Assembly (NCBI GenBank): GCA_964638635.1
Contig: CAZXAQ010000011.1
Location: 1-64,000, forward strand
Origin: SZUA-430 sp964638635
GTDB taxonomy: Bacteria; Pseudomonadota; Alphaproteobacteria; Micropepsales; Micropepsaceae
Reading direction: 5' to 3'
Length of the DNA stretch: 64,000 nt
Part shown: piece after piece, positions 54,105-62,607 of the stretch
Numbering within the stretch: position 1 is the stretch's first letter
Layout: each line of letters opens with the position of its first letter
Program-made: the position numbers and the translations under genes
The notes under the pieces: generated by a model
Databases searched by the model: none
Told to the model about the DNA's origin: nothing
The model's input: the letters and a program-made list of their open reading frames with translations, nothing else

Positions 54105-54776
54105 ATGAAAGTGTTCGCCGTGGCGACTGCGTTGATGTTGTCGGTGACGGCGCCCGCGTCGTCGCCCGACGTCGCGCGCGACGCGGTGCTGTGCGGCGAC
54201 CTCAACGCCACGGCCGACCGGCGCTTCGACGCCTGCAGCACCGTCATCGCCGACGCGACGCTCGCGCCCGACATCCGCTTCGAGGCCTACTTGCGCCGCG
54301 CCGCTATCTATTTCACCGAGAAGAGCGACTTCGACCGCGCGATCGCCGACGCAGGCGAAGCGATCAAGCTGAAGCCCGCCGACCCACGCGGCTATGCTGC
54401 CCGCGGCGGCTTCGAGGCGGCCTACAACACGTTCGATAAGGCGATCGCGGATCTCAGCGAAGCGATTCGCCTCGAGCCCGGCCTGGTCGGCGCCTACGCC
54501 CAGCGCGCCTACGCCTATGTCCAGACCGGCGAGACCGACAAGGCGATCGCCGACTATACGGAGGTTTTGACCCTCCAGCCCGGCGACGCGAACGCCTACT
54601 ACGACCGCGGCGGCGCCTACGAAAAGAAGGGCGACTACGACAAAGCTCGCGCCGACTTCGAACAGGCGATCCGCCTGCAACGCGACTACGCCGGCGAGTT
54701 CCCCGACACCTGCTTCGGCACCAGCGCAGGCGGCGAACGCGGCCTCAAGAACTGGCCCGCCTGCGAGGACAATTAG
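54105..54776 (+). CDS. Secreted TPR-repeat protein
   Basis: A 223-residue protein. Signal peptide KVFAVATALMLSVTAPASS, then the Cys pair (VLCGDLNATADRRFDACSTV) that also occurs in two other TPR proteins of the window, then four TPRs (AYLRRAAIYFTEKSDFDRAI; RGYAARGGFEAAYNTFDKAI; and others), and a final cysteine pair. ATG 54105 is used. The partner is unknown. Confidence 0.82.
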   Translation: MKVFAVATALMLSVTAPASSPDVARDAVLCGDLNATADRRFDACSTVIADATLAPDIRFEAYLRRAAIYFTEKSDFDRAIADAGEAIKLKPADPRGYAARGGFEAAYNTFDKAIADLSEAIRLEPGLVGAYAQRAYAYVQTGETDKAIADYTEVLTLQPGDANAYYDRGGAYEKKGDYDKARADFEQAIRLQRDYAGEFPDTCFGTSAGGERGLKNWPACEDN

Positions 54777-54913
54777 CGCGCTGCCACATCCGCCAGGAGA
54801 ATCGCCTTTTCCCCTTCTCCCGTGGCCGGGGACACGCTACCGCCATTTTTTCCTGAGAGCTTGAGTGTTGGACGCGGGCAGGGTTTGCTCAGCGTCAAGA
54901 CGTGGAGAGGGCT

Positions 54914-55453
54914 ATGGCGCAAGGTGGCTTTGGTTGGTTCGTGATCGGCTGCGCGGTCGGCGCGGCGGCGGTCTATTTCGGGCCGACCGCATATCAGCGC
55001 TACGTGAACAAGGTCCCCGTCGGCGGCGTGCGCGTCGAGATGGCGTCCGACTACACGCCGGGCCTGTGGCGGCGCAGCGTGCGCATCGACGTGGAGTTCT
55101 CGCGCTTCAAGGAGAACGGCCAGAACTGGGACTGGCCGATGATGGACCCCGAACTCCAACTCTGCATCCGTGAGGGCACGGAGTATCGCCAATGCTTCCG
55201 CCCCGGCGATCCCGAACTGGCGAGCTGCCAAGGCAAGTTCCGCTGCACGACCGGCGTCATCCACGTGCCCGACGTGCCGTTCTCGGTCGAGCTGAACGAG
55301 TGGGACGACTACAACAAGCCCGACCCGATCGGCGCGGTCGACTGCAACATCGGCCAAGTCTGCAAGTTCCCGCTCGGCATGATCACGATTCACGACGCGG
55401 GCCCGGTGGTCTCGCCGCAACGCCTGCGGCCCAACGTCGAGGCGTCGCACTAG
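54914..55453 (+). CDS. Membrane-anchored protein of unknown function
   Basis: A 179-residue protein with one N-terminal helix (FGWFVIGCAVGAAAVYFGPT), then a soluble domain with six cysteines (LCIREG, QCFRPG, SCQGKFRCTT, DCNIGQVCKF) that may form disulfides. No family is recognised. ATG 54914 follows GGAGAGGGCT, a good ribosome-binding site. Confidence 0.75.
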   Translation: MAQGGFGWFVIGCAVGAAAVYFGPTAYQRYVNKVPVGGVRVEMASDYTPGLWRRSVRIDVEFSRFKENGQNWDWPMMDPELQLCIREGTEYRQCFRPGDPELASCQGKFRCTTGVIHVPDVPFSVELNEWDDYNKPDPIGAVDCNIGQVCKFPLGMITIHDAGPVVSPQRLRPNVEASH

Positions 55454-55546
55454 GGTTCCGCCACATCAATGGTAAAGGCGGGGAGAGGCTTGCCTCCCCG
55501 GCGCCGTTTGCGCACTGCTAGCCGCTGGGCCAAGGGCAGGGCGGTC

Positions 55547-56872
55547 ATGCGCGCATTCATTTTGTTTTTGGTGGCAATCGCGGTCGCGCAAGGTGCGCGC
55601 GCCTCGGACATCGTGGCGATCAAGGCGGGCCGCCTCATCGACGTGACGCACGAACGCGTGTTCGAAAATCAGGTGATCCTGATCGACGGCGCGCGCATCA
55701 CCGCGGTGGGCCCGGCAAGCCGCGTGACGATCCCCGCAAACGCCCGAACGATCGATCTCAGCGGCTACACCGTGATGCCGGGTTTCGTCGACACGCACAC
55801 CCACGTGACGGCCGAACCCACCGTCTCCTACTACGACAGCTACCACACCTCCGTCGCGCGCGAAGCCGTCTACGGCGTGATGAACGCCAGGCGAACGTTG
55901 CTCGCAGGTGTCACGACCATGCGCAATGTCGGCGCCGCCGGCTTCTCCGATGTCGCCGTGCGCGACGGCATCGAAGGGGGCGACGTGATGGGCCCGCGCA
56001 TCTTCGCCTCAGGCCCGGCACTCGGCATCACCGGCGGCCACTGCGACGAAAACAACCTCGCGCCCGAATACGACCACTCCAGCGAAGGCGTCGCCGACGG
56101 CGTCGACGCCGTGCGCAAGATGGTGCGCCGGAACATCAAATACGGCGCCGATCTGATCAAATACTGCGGCACCGGCGGCGTCTTCTCCAAGGGCGACGCA
56201 CCCGGCGCCCCGCAATACACGCTGGAGGAGGCCAAAGCGATCGTGGACGAAGCGCATTTCATGGGCCGCACCGTCGCCGTCCACGCCCACGGCGCCGAAG
56301 GCATCAAGATCGCGATCAAGGCCGGCGCCGACTCGATCGAACACGCAAGCCTCGTCGACGACGAGGGCATCCGTATGGCGGTGCGCGCGGGCACGGTGTT
56401 CTCGATGGACATCTACAACACCGACTACACACAAGCCGAAGGCCAAAAGAACGGCGTGCCGGAAGAAAACCTGCAGAAGGACCGCGACATCGGCGACATC
56501 CAGCGTGAAAACTTCAAGAAGGCTCTGCGCGCGGGCGTGAAGATGAGCTTCGGCACCGACGCCGGCGTCTACCCGAACGGCGACAACGCGAAGCAATTCG
56601 CCATCATGGTGCGCTACGGCATGACGCCGCTACAGGCGATCGTCGCGGCAACCGAGACCGGCGCGGAACTCCTGAAGAAGGAAAAGGACTTCGGCGCGAT
56701 CGAACCCGGCCGCTTCGCCGACATCATCGCGATCAAGGGCGACCCGCTCGCCGACGTGACGCTGCTGGAGCGCATGCACTTCGTGATGAAGGAAGGCAAA
56801 GTCTACCGCGGCGACGCCACCCAATGCGCCGCCGCCCGCACCATCTGGCCCTGCGAACCGCCGGCGAATTAA
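55547..56872 (+). CDS. Secreted metal-dependent amidohydrolase (imidazolonepropionase/prolidase-like)
   Basis: A 441-residue enzyme. Signal peptide RAFILFLVAIAVAQGARA. The TIM-barrel metal site is seen in PGFVDTHTHVTAEP (H-x-H), the carbamylated-lysine region ADLIKYCGTGGV, then HAHGAEGIKIA, the His of IEHASLVDDEG and the Asp of SFGTDAGVYP. Similar secreted Xaa-Pro dipeptidases and carboxypeptidases cleave peptides ending in proline or basic residues. ATG 55547 begins the signal peptide. It converges with the PLC/DUF4332 gene with a 4-nt overlap. Confidence 0.88.
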   Translation: MRAFILFLVAIAVAQGARASDIVAIKAGRLIDVTHERVFENQVILIDGARITAVGPASRVTIPANARTIDLSGYTVMPGFVDTHTHVTAEPTVSYYDSYHTSVAREAVYGVMNARRTLLAGVTTMRNVGAAGFSDVAVRDGIEGGDVMGPRIFASGPALGITGGHCDENNLAPEYDHSSEGVADGVDAVRKMVRRNIKYGADLIKYCGTGGVFSKGDAPGAPQYTLEEAKAIVDEAHFMGRTVAVHAHGAEGIKIAIKAGADSIEHASLVDDEGIRMAVRAGTVFSMDIYNTDYTQAEGQKNGVPEENLQKDRDIGDIQRENFKKALRAGVKMSFGTDAGVYPNGDNAKQFAIMVRYGMTPLQAIVAATETGAELLKKEKDFGAIEPGRFADIIAIKGDPLADVTLLERMHFVMKEGKVYRGDATQCAAARTIWPCEPPAN

Positions 56873-58431
56873 GCGGCGCGCTTCGTCGCCTGCTCTTTCG
56901 CCGCCGCGATCCAGCGCTCGATGTCCTCGCGCTTCGGCGGCGCACCCTCGCGCAGGATGCGCTGACCTTCCGACGTTTCCGCGAACTCGTCGATCAGGTT
57001 GATCAGCGTATCGGCCTCGGCGTTGGCGAGGTCGTCCGCATCGCGCACGCCCGAGGCGACGAGAAGCTGCGCCCCGGCGCTCGTCAAATTCGGGATCGTG
57101 CACGCGAGCTCTGCCTGGCTCTGCCAATCGCGGATCAAGCTCGCGTTGATGTGCTTCACCTTGATCTGCGCCGCCGCGCCGTCGGGCGAGACGTCGAGCA
57201 AATCCTTCACCGTGCGAATGCCGACGGCGCTGAGGCGGCTCGCCGTCTTCGCGCCGATCGACGGCGCGTCTTCGACGGGCGCATCCATCGTCAGCCGCGG
57301 CCGCGGGCCCTGTTCCGGGGTGCGCGTGGCTGCTTTCGCCGCGAGCGCCGCCTTCACCGCAGACGCCGGCGCTGGTGCCGGCTTCGCCTTCGGGGCGGGC
57401 GCGGGCTTCGCCGGTTTCGGCGCCGCCGCCTTCTTCGGCTTCGCCGAGCGGGCAGGGGCCCCGGTGCCATGCGCCGTGCCGATCTCGCGCGGCCACTGTG
57501 CATCGAGCGTCGAGAGCGGCTGCTTCAACACCTCCGCCGCATGCAGCGCGCGCACGGTCTTGTCGTCCTCCGAGAGCGTGGCGCGCAGTTTCCCCGTCTT
57601 CTGGAACTCCTGATACATCGACGCGACCAGCGCGCGTTCCTGCAGATTGTCGATCGTCTTCAACACCGCATTCACCGGCACCTTCAGCGCCACAAAGAAC
57701 GTGTCGAGCGTGAGGTTCACCTTCGGCGGCGCTACCGCGGCTTCCGCGAACGCCTTGTCGAGAATGCGCGCGACCATCACGGTCGCGTAGCCGATCAGCT
57801 TCGCGACAATGTCCTTCAGCTCCTGATCGAGCCCGGCTTCCGGATTCTTCGACCCCGCGCGAAAGTCGTAGTGATTGATCACCGTCTCATAATGCGGGTT
57901 CGAGACGCGCGCGCCTTGGCGCACCATCTGCTCGAGCCAATCCGCATTGTTCGGCACCGCGACATCCGGATAGCCGCCGAGATCGTTCACCAAAATCGCT
58001 TGCAACTTGAAGAAGCTCTTCGAAAAGCTCCACTCGACCGCGCGGTGGATGACGTTCTCTTCCTCCGTCTGCGCCGTATGAAACGGCTGCACCGGATCGA
58101 CCACGTAATGGCTCATCACGCCCGCGCAATAGACGGCCTGTTTCCAGTCCTTCACCTGCAGCGCGCGCACGGTGCGCCGGTACCACTCGCGTGCGGCCGT
58201 CGGCGCACCGCCCCAATCCCCGTCGCGCACATGCAGCACGTGGTTCTTGAAATCCTTGAACACCTCATCCGGCGCTTTCGCGCCTTCCAGATAAGATGTG
58301 TAGTGATGCAGGAAGAGGTTCCGCCACGTCTCCGCCGCATCCCCCTTCAGATGACGAAGCGCATCGACCGCGAGCCGGTGATGATTGCTCCGGCACGCGG
58401 AGTTCATCACCAGATTGAAAAACACCGACAT
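56869..58431 (-). CDS. Zinc phospholipase C-like domain fused to DUF4332
   Basis: A 520-residue protein. The N-terminal 330 residues are all-helical with YCAGVMSHYVVDPVQPFHTA (His108, Asp112, His118) and the early HHRLAVDAL, as in zinc-dependent phospholipase C. An Ala/Pro/Lys-rich linker (about 345-400, KPAPAPKAKPAPAPAS) leads to a DUF4332 domain (PSIGAKTASRLSAVGIRTVK, IPNLTSAGAQLLVASGVRDA; two helix-hairpin-helix motifs). There is no signal peptide, so it may act in the cytosol on DNA or phosphodiesters; this is inference. Confidence 0.75.
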   Translation of the reverse strand: MSVFFNLVMNSACRSNHHRLAVDALRHLKGDAAETWRNLFLHHYTSYLEGAKAPDEVFKDFKNHVLHVRDGDWGGAPTAAREWYRRTVRALQVKDWKQAVYCAGVMSHYVVDPVQPFHTAQTEEENVIHRAVEWSFSKSFFKLQAILVNDLGGYPDVAVPNNADWLEQMVRQGARVSNPHYETVINHYDFRAGSKNPEAGLDQELKDIVAKLIGYATVMVARILDKAFAEAAVAPPKVNLTLDTFFVALKVPVNAVLKTIDNLQERALVASMYQEFQKTGKLRATLSEDDKTVRALHAAEVLKQPLSTLDAQWPREIGTAHGTGAPARSAKPKKAAAPKPAKPAPAPKAKPAPAPASAVKAALAAKAATRTPEQGPRPRLTMDAPVEDAPSIGAKTASRLSAVGIRTVKDLLDVSPDGAAAQIKVKHINASLIRDWQSQAELACTIPNLTSAGAQLLVASGVRDADDLANAEADTLINLIDEFAETSEGQRILREGAPPKREDIERWIAAAKEQATKRAA

Positions 58432-58540
58432 TTCTGCCCCCAGGAATCAGAACTCTTAAGCTGAGGGTCGCTGGTTAACGTTCTATTAAGGAATGTGGCG
58501 TCCGCTTACGGGCCGCAACGCACTGAAACGGCACGCGCCG

Positions 58541-58894
58541 TCAGCTCTTCTTCCGGCAATAGGCCTCAAGCCGGTATCCGTCCGGATCGACGACGAAGGC
58601 GGCGTAATAGTTGTCGCCGTAGTCCGCGCGCAGACCCGGCTTGCCATTGTCCTTGCCACCGGAGCCGAGCGCAGCTTTGTAGAACGCGTCCACGCTCTTG
58701 GGTGTCGGCGCGTCGAAGCAGAAGTGCAGGCCGGAGTTCTTGTCGGCGGGAACCGGTGTCGCCGTCTTGCTGATCCAAAGCACGACGGCGTCCGCGCCGT
58801 AGCCCAGCGAATCCGCTGCATCGCTCAGGCACTTGTAGCCGAGCGGCTTTAGCGCCTCGTCGTAGAATTCCTTGGTCCGGGCAATGTTGCGCAC
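58541..58894 (-). CDS. VOC family (glyoxalase-like) protein, N-terminally short
   Basis: The frame gives 117 residues (NIARTKEFYDEALKPLGYKC, then VVLWISKTATPVPADKNSGL, and the C-terminal VVDPDGYRLEAYCRKK with metal-site Glu). VOC proteins normally begin with a strand such as MIDHxxIxV; here the sequence opens at GTG 58894 with VRNIARTKEFY, missing that strand and its first metal ligand. The stop of the upstream gene lies 12 nt before it, in the same frame. It may be a truncated gene. Confidence 0.55.
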   Translation of the reverse strand: MRNIARTKEFYDEALKPLGYKCLSDAADSLGYGADAVVLWISKTATPVPADKNSGLHFCFDAPTPKSVDAFYKAALGSGGKDNGKPGLRADYGDNYYAAFVVDPDGYRLEAYCRKKS

Positions 58895-58906
58895 GCCGGG
58901 GCGCGC

Positions 58907-60100
58907 CTACCGGCAGCTTCCTGTCCCGGCGTTCGCTTCGCCTTGTTTCAGCGCCGGCAGTGCGCCGTCGAGATAGATGCGATAGCGCGCATGCTCGCGT
59001 TTGCCCTCTTGACCGGTGTCGATGAGCAAGAACGCCAGGCGCTTCTTGTCGCTCGTCAACTTGTACCACGTGAGTTTTTGCTCCGTGTAGACCTTACCGC
59101 AACGGGCGAGCGTGACGGAAAACCCGCCGTCGCGCAGCGCTTGCAGAAGCTTGACGTCCTCGCCGCGCGGATGCGAGCCGCCTTCTTCCATCCGCAACAG
59201 ACGCGCGGACTTCGCATCGCCCGTCGCCGCCATCGAGAAATCGCGCGTCGCCAGCGACAACATGCCGGCACCGCTGAGCATGAAGCGGTTCGGATCGTCG
59301 TCGTAGGACAGTGCCGGGTCGTGCGGCCACAGCGCCTTGTTCCAAGCAAACCCCGGCAACCGTGCGCGCATCGCGTCCCAAGAATACGGTTGCGCCTCGC
59401 CAGCCGCCGGTATGGCGGTCGAAATCGCCTTCGCGATCGCTTGATGCGGCAGCTCGGACGCGACCGCCTTGACCGCCGCGACGCCGGCGGCGCATTGCTC
59501 GCTGTACATCGAAAGCTCGGCCGGATCGAGTTTCGGCAGGTCCGGTCCGGCGCTGTAGCCGATACCCTCGCAACGCTTCGCGCCGCAGGCGTAGGTGAGC
59601 GAGACATAGCCTTGTGCTTGACCGCTCCTCACGCGCCACCACTTCGAATTGTGCGTCAAGTCGTTCGCTTTGATCGGACAGCGCGCGATCACAGGGCCAA
59701 GCCCCGCACCTTTCATCGCCTCCAACAGTGCCGCCTCGCCGATGTGGGCGCCGTTGTTCTTGATATAGAAATTGGAGGTCATGGTCCGTGCGCCGCTGAC
59801 CAAGAGTTTCACCGGCTTGCCGCCGACGTTCCCGACGCCGCTTCGCGTAAAACAGCCGCCGTCGGGAAGGCAGTTCTCAAGCATCGTCGGCGGCAGCTTC
59901 TGCCAAGTCACGCCTTTGACGCTTTCAATCGACCGCCAGTCCTCGGCATGCGTCATCAGATCTTTGAGAAGCGCCGCCGCGTCGTCGGCGGCCTTGCCCG
60001 CCGCGAGTGCCACGCAGGCAACACCGATCAAAGCCGACGCCGCCGCAACCGAGACAAACATTCGAGAAATTTGCTGCCGACGCGCGGCTCGCTGTGCCAT
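58907..60100 (-). CDS. Secreted protein of unknown function
   Basis: A 397-residue protein. Signal peptide ISRMFVSVAAASALIGVACV. The mature part has several cysteines (MLENCLPDGGCFTRSG, TYACGAKRCEGIGYS) and no named domain; EGGSHPRGEDVKLLQALRDG and GYVSLTYACGAKRC are the most structured stretches. ATG 60100 is used; the longer frame upstream is antisense to the CPBP gene. The VOC-like gene follows. Confidence 0.7.
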   Translation of the reverse strand: MAQRAARRQQISRMFVSVAAASALIGVACVALAAGKAADDAAALLKDLMTHAEDWRSIESVKGVTWQKLPPTMLENCLPDGGCFTRSGVGNVGGKPVKLLVSGARTMTSNFYIKNNGAHIGEAALLEAMKGAGLGPVIARCPIKANDLTHNSKWWRVRSGQAQGYVSLTYACGAKRCEGIGYSAGPDLPKLDPAELSMYSEQCAAGVAAVKAVASELPHQAIAKAISTAIPAAGEAQPYSWDAMRARLPGFAWNKALWPHDPALSYDDDPNRFMLSGAGMLSLATRDFSMAATGDAKSARLLRMEEGGSHPRGEDVKLLQALRDGGFSVTLARCGKVYTEQKLTWYKLTSDKKRLAFLLIDTGQEGKREHARYRIYLDGALPALKQGEANAGTGSCR

Positions 60101-60208
60101 GTGGTTTCTCCGATCTTCGCAAATCCTCGAGCGCGCGACGCCGCGTGTCAATGGACAGCCGCTTGCGGTGCCGCCGGTTTGCGCTACGCTTGGCCGTCGA
60201 GGGGCACG

Positions 60209-61045
60209 ATGACGGAGCAGAAAACCAAGCGATCGCTGTGGCAAAGCCTACCCGCGCTCGTGCGCGCGCTGATCATGGGCGGCCTGGTCGGCGCCGCCGG
60301 CACGATGGTCTGGCTGATCCTCGTCAGCGTAAACCTCCAGCGCAACCCGGCGCTGCCATGGTCGGTCGCGGTGATGGCGATCTATCTCGCGATCTACTGG
60401 TGGTTCCTACGCGGCGGCATCCTGTCGTGGGCGAGCGCGCACCGCCGCGAACTGCTGCGCATCGAGCCGCTCTCGCCAAGCGGTTGGAACTGGGCGCTGC
60501 TCGCGCTCGTTCTGGGCTTCCTTGCGGCGTTCGTTTTCCTAGTCGGCATTCAAGCGCGCATCGCCGACGTTCCCGCGGGTGCGTTCCCCGCGACCGGCAG
60601 CACGCCGTGGTACGTCGTCCTCAGCTACATCGCTATGGTGGGCATCGTTGCCGGCGTCGTCGAAGAAGCCGCCTACCGCGGCTACATGCAAGTCGAGCTC
60701 GAGCGCGCCTACGGCCCCACCGCCGCAATTGTCATCTCGTCGATCGTCTTCGCGCTAGCCCATTTCTCCGTCCCGTTGTTGCCCTTTATCGCGGCTGTGG
60801 GCGTCCTGCTCGGCACGGTGGCCTACCTCGCGCGCTCCATCGTTCCGGGTCTCATCGTGCACGCGGCCTATGATTTCTTGGTGACGCTGATGATTTGGCA
60901 ATTCGGCTACCAGCACTTGCCGAAGCTCGATCTCGCGAAGGGCCTCGATGAGCCGTTCGTCATCGCCGCGACGCTCGCCGCCCTTGCGGCGACGGGCTCG
61001 GTGTGGGCCATGACCGGCCTCGCGCGCGAGCGTCGCGCCGCGTAA
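60209..61045 (+). CDS. CPBP (Abi/CAAX) family intramembrane protease
   Basis: A 278-residue membrane protein with about eight helices. The catalytic motifs are EEAAYRGYMQ (E-E-x3-R) and FALAHFSVP, with the later HAAYDFLVTL, the CPBP glutamic-type pattern. Members cleave prenylated or membrane substrates, or give phage or bacteriocin self-immunity. It is divergent from the secreted protein at 60100. The ATG at 60209 is used, and the longer frame from 58943 is shadow. Confidence 0.87.
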   Translation: MTEQKTKRSLWQSLPALVRALIMGGLVGAAGTMVWLILVSVNLQRNPALPWSVAVMAIYLAIYWWFLRGGILSWASAHRRELLRIEPLSPSGWNWALLALVLGFLAAFVFLVGIQARIADVPAGAFPATGSTPWYVVLSYIAMVGIVAGVVEEAAYRGYMQVELERAYGPTAAIVISSIVFALAHFSVPLLPFIAAVGVLLGTVAYLARSIVPGLIVHAAYDFLVTLMIWQFGYQHLPKLDLAKGLDEPFVIAATLAALAATGSVWAMTGLARERRAA

Positions 61046-61132
61046 CCGGCTCGGCAATTGTGCTGGCAACGTACGCCTGTCACATCGTCCGTAGCGGCCC
61101 TATGCCAATCTCGCGATCAGGAGGATCGACGC

Positions 61133-61732
61133 ATGCGCCTATTCGTGCTCGCTTTCGCAGCTGTGATCGCCACCTCGACCGCGGCATCGGCCGGCGAGGC
61201 CGCCTGCGGTGGCCATCAGCTTCTCGCGCAGCGCCGGCCGGAGATGAGCTGCTGGACCATCGCGCCGCAAATCATCGAAGCGCCGAACCGCGCGCATCGT
61301 GCCGTGATCTACCCGGCCAACATCAGTCTCGACGCGACGCCGGACATGGAAAGCCGCGTTGTCATCCGCACGCAGCGCGGTGACACGGTCATGTCGAAAG
61401 ATCACGCCTCGCCGCGCGGCACGAACGGCCACTACGTCTATCGCGGCAGCTGGTCGCCGGACTCGCAGTACTTCGTCTACAGCCTCGTCTCCTCCGGCGG
61501 CCACTCGCCGTGGTCGTGGCCCATCTGGGTCTTCAGCGCCAAGCGCGGGCAATTCGCGCGCTTCGGTGACATGATCGGCAACCGCCCGACGCTCTCCGGA
61601 GACTTCACCTTTGCCGCCGCGCACACGCTGACCGCGATGACCTGGCCCCGCGACGGCGACATCGAGCACAAGGTTCCCGTCACCGTCGACCTCGACGCTG
61701 GCTTCGCCAGGATTCCGCCAGCCCGAGAATAG
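61133..61732 (+). CDS. Secreted protein of unknown function
   Basis: A 199-residue protein. Signal peptide RLFVLAFAAVIATSTAASAG, then a Cys pair (AACGGH, MSCWTIA) and a beta-rich body (SWSPDSQYFVYSLVSSGGHS resembles a single WD/Tol-B-type blade). ATG 61133 follows AGGAGGATCGACGC, a strong ribosome-binding site. No family is recognised. Confidence 0.75.
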   Translation: MRLFVLAFAAVIATSTAASAGEAACGGHQLLAQRRPEMSCWTIAPQIIEAPNRAHRAVIYPANISLDATPDMESRVVIRTQRGDTVMSKDHASPRGTNGHYVYRGSWSPDSQYFVYSLVSSGGHSPWSWPIWVFSAKRGQFARFGDMIGNRPTLSGDFTFAAAHTLTAMTWPRDGDIEHKVPVTVDLDAGFARIPPARE

Positions 61733-61740
61733 GCGCCTGC

Positions 61741-62595
61741 CTAGCGCACCTGCGAGCGTGCTTTCGCCGCTTGCGCCTCGCGCAGCACCTGCCGGCTGAA
61801 GGGCTCGTTGGGGTCGAGATTGATCGCGCGTTCCGCGTCCGCGATCGCGGCGTCGTGGTTCCCAAGCGAGAGATACGCCGCAGCGCGGAACATATACGCC
61901 TCCGCATCCGGCTCGACCGCAATGATCCGGTCGTAGTCCGCGATCGCCGCCTTGTAGTCCTTTCGCTTCATCAAAATGACGCCGCGATAGTGCCGAAGGT
62001 CGGTGTTGTCGGGCGCAAGTTCGATGGCGCGGCCAAGGTCCGCCAACTCTCGGTCCGGATCGCCCATGTCGTGGTAGATCGCCGCCCGCTGCTGCCAGAC
62101 TGCGGGGTCCTGCGGCGCAAGCTCCGTGCCCCGCGTGCACTCGGCAAGCGCCCGCCGCAGGTCTCCTTTGTCGGCGTACACCTGCGCGCGGCTGCAATAC
62201 GCCGACCCATCGTTTGGCTTGCGCTGAATGTAAGCGTCGAGTTCTGCGAGCGCCCGGTCGAAATCGCCCTTCTCCCGGTAGGCATCCGCGCGCGCGATAT
62301 AGGCGGCATCTTCCGCCGGATCGAGCGCGAGCGCCGCGGTGAAATCGGCAATCGCCTTGTCGTGCTCGCCCTTACCGCCATAGGCGTCCCCGCGCGCGAG
62401 AAGCGCGAGCACCCGGGTCTCTCGGTCCTCGCCGGGCGTCTCGATGATCAGCGTGCACGCGCGAATTTGGTCGTCCACGGTTTGGCGCGGCGAGCCGTTC
62501 ATGCAGTTTTCAATCACCGGCAGTGCGGTTTTGGACGCATCGGCCGGTCCACTCGCCGCGGCGCCAAGCATAATCAGCGCGAACACTCTCTTCAT
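61741..62595 (-). CDS. Secreted TPR-repeat protein, operon partner of the caspase-like protein
   Basis: A 284-residue protein. Signal peptide KRVFALIMLGAAASGPADA, Cys pair (VIENCMNGSP and DDQIRACTLI), then six TPRs (LARGDAYGGKGEHDKAIADF, YIARADAYREKGDFDRALAE, YCSRAQVYADKGDLRRALAE and others). It starts 12 nt after the caspase-TPR stop and is probably cotranscribed. The Cys motif is shared with the TPR proteins at 37059 and 54105. Confidence 0.85.
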   Translation of the reverse strand: MKRVFALIMLGAAASGPADASKTALPVIENCMNGSPRQTVDDQIRACTLIIETPGEDRETRVLALLARGDAYGGKGEHDKAIADFTAALALDPAEDAAYIARADAYREKGDFDRALAELDAYIQRKPNDGSAYCSRAQVYADKGDLRRALAECTRGTELAPQDPAVWQQRAAIYHDMGDPDRELADLGRAIELAPDNTDLRHYRGVILMKRKDYKAAIADYDRIIAVEPDAEAYMFRAAAYLSLGNHDAAIADAERAINLDPNEPFSRQVLREAQAAKARSQVR

Positions 62596-62607
62596 GAACC
62601 AATTCTC

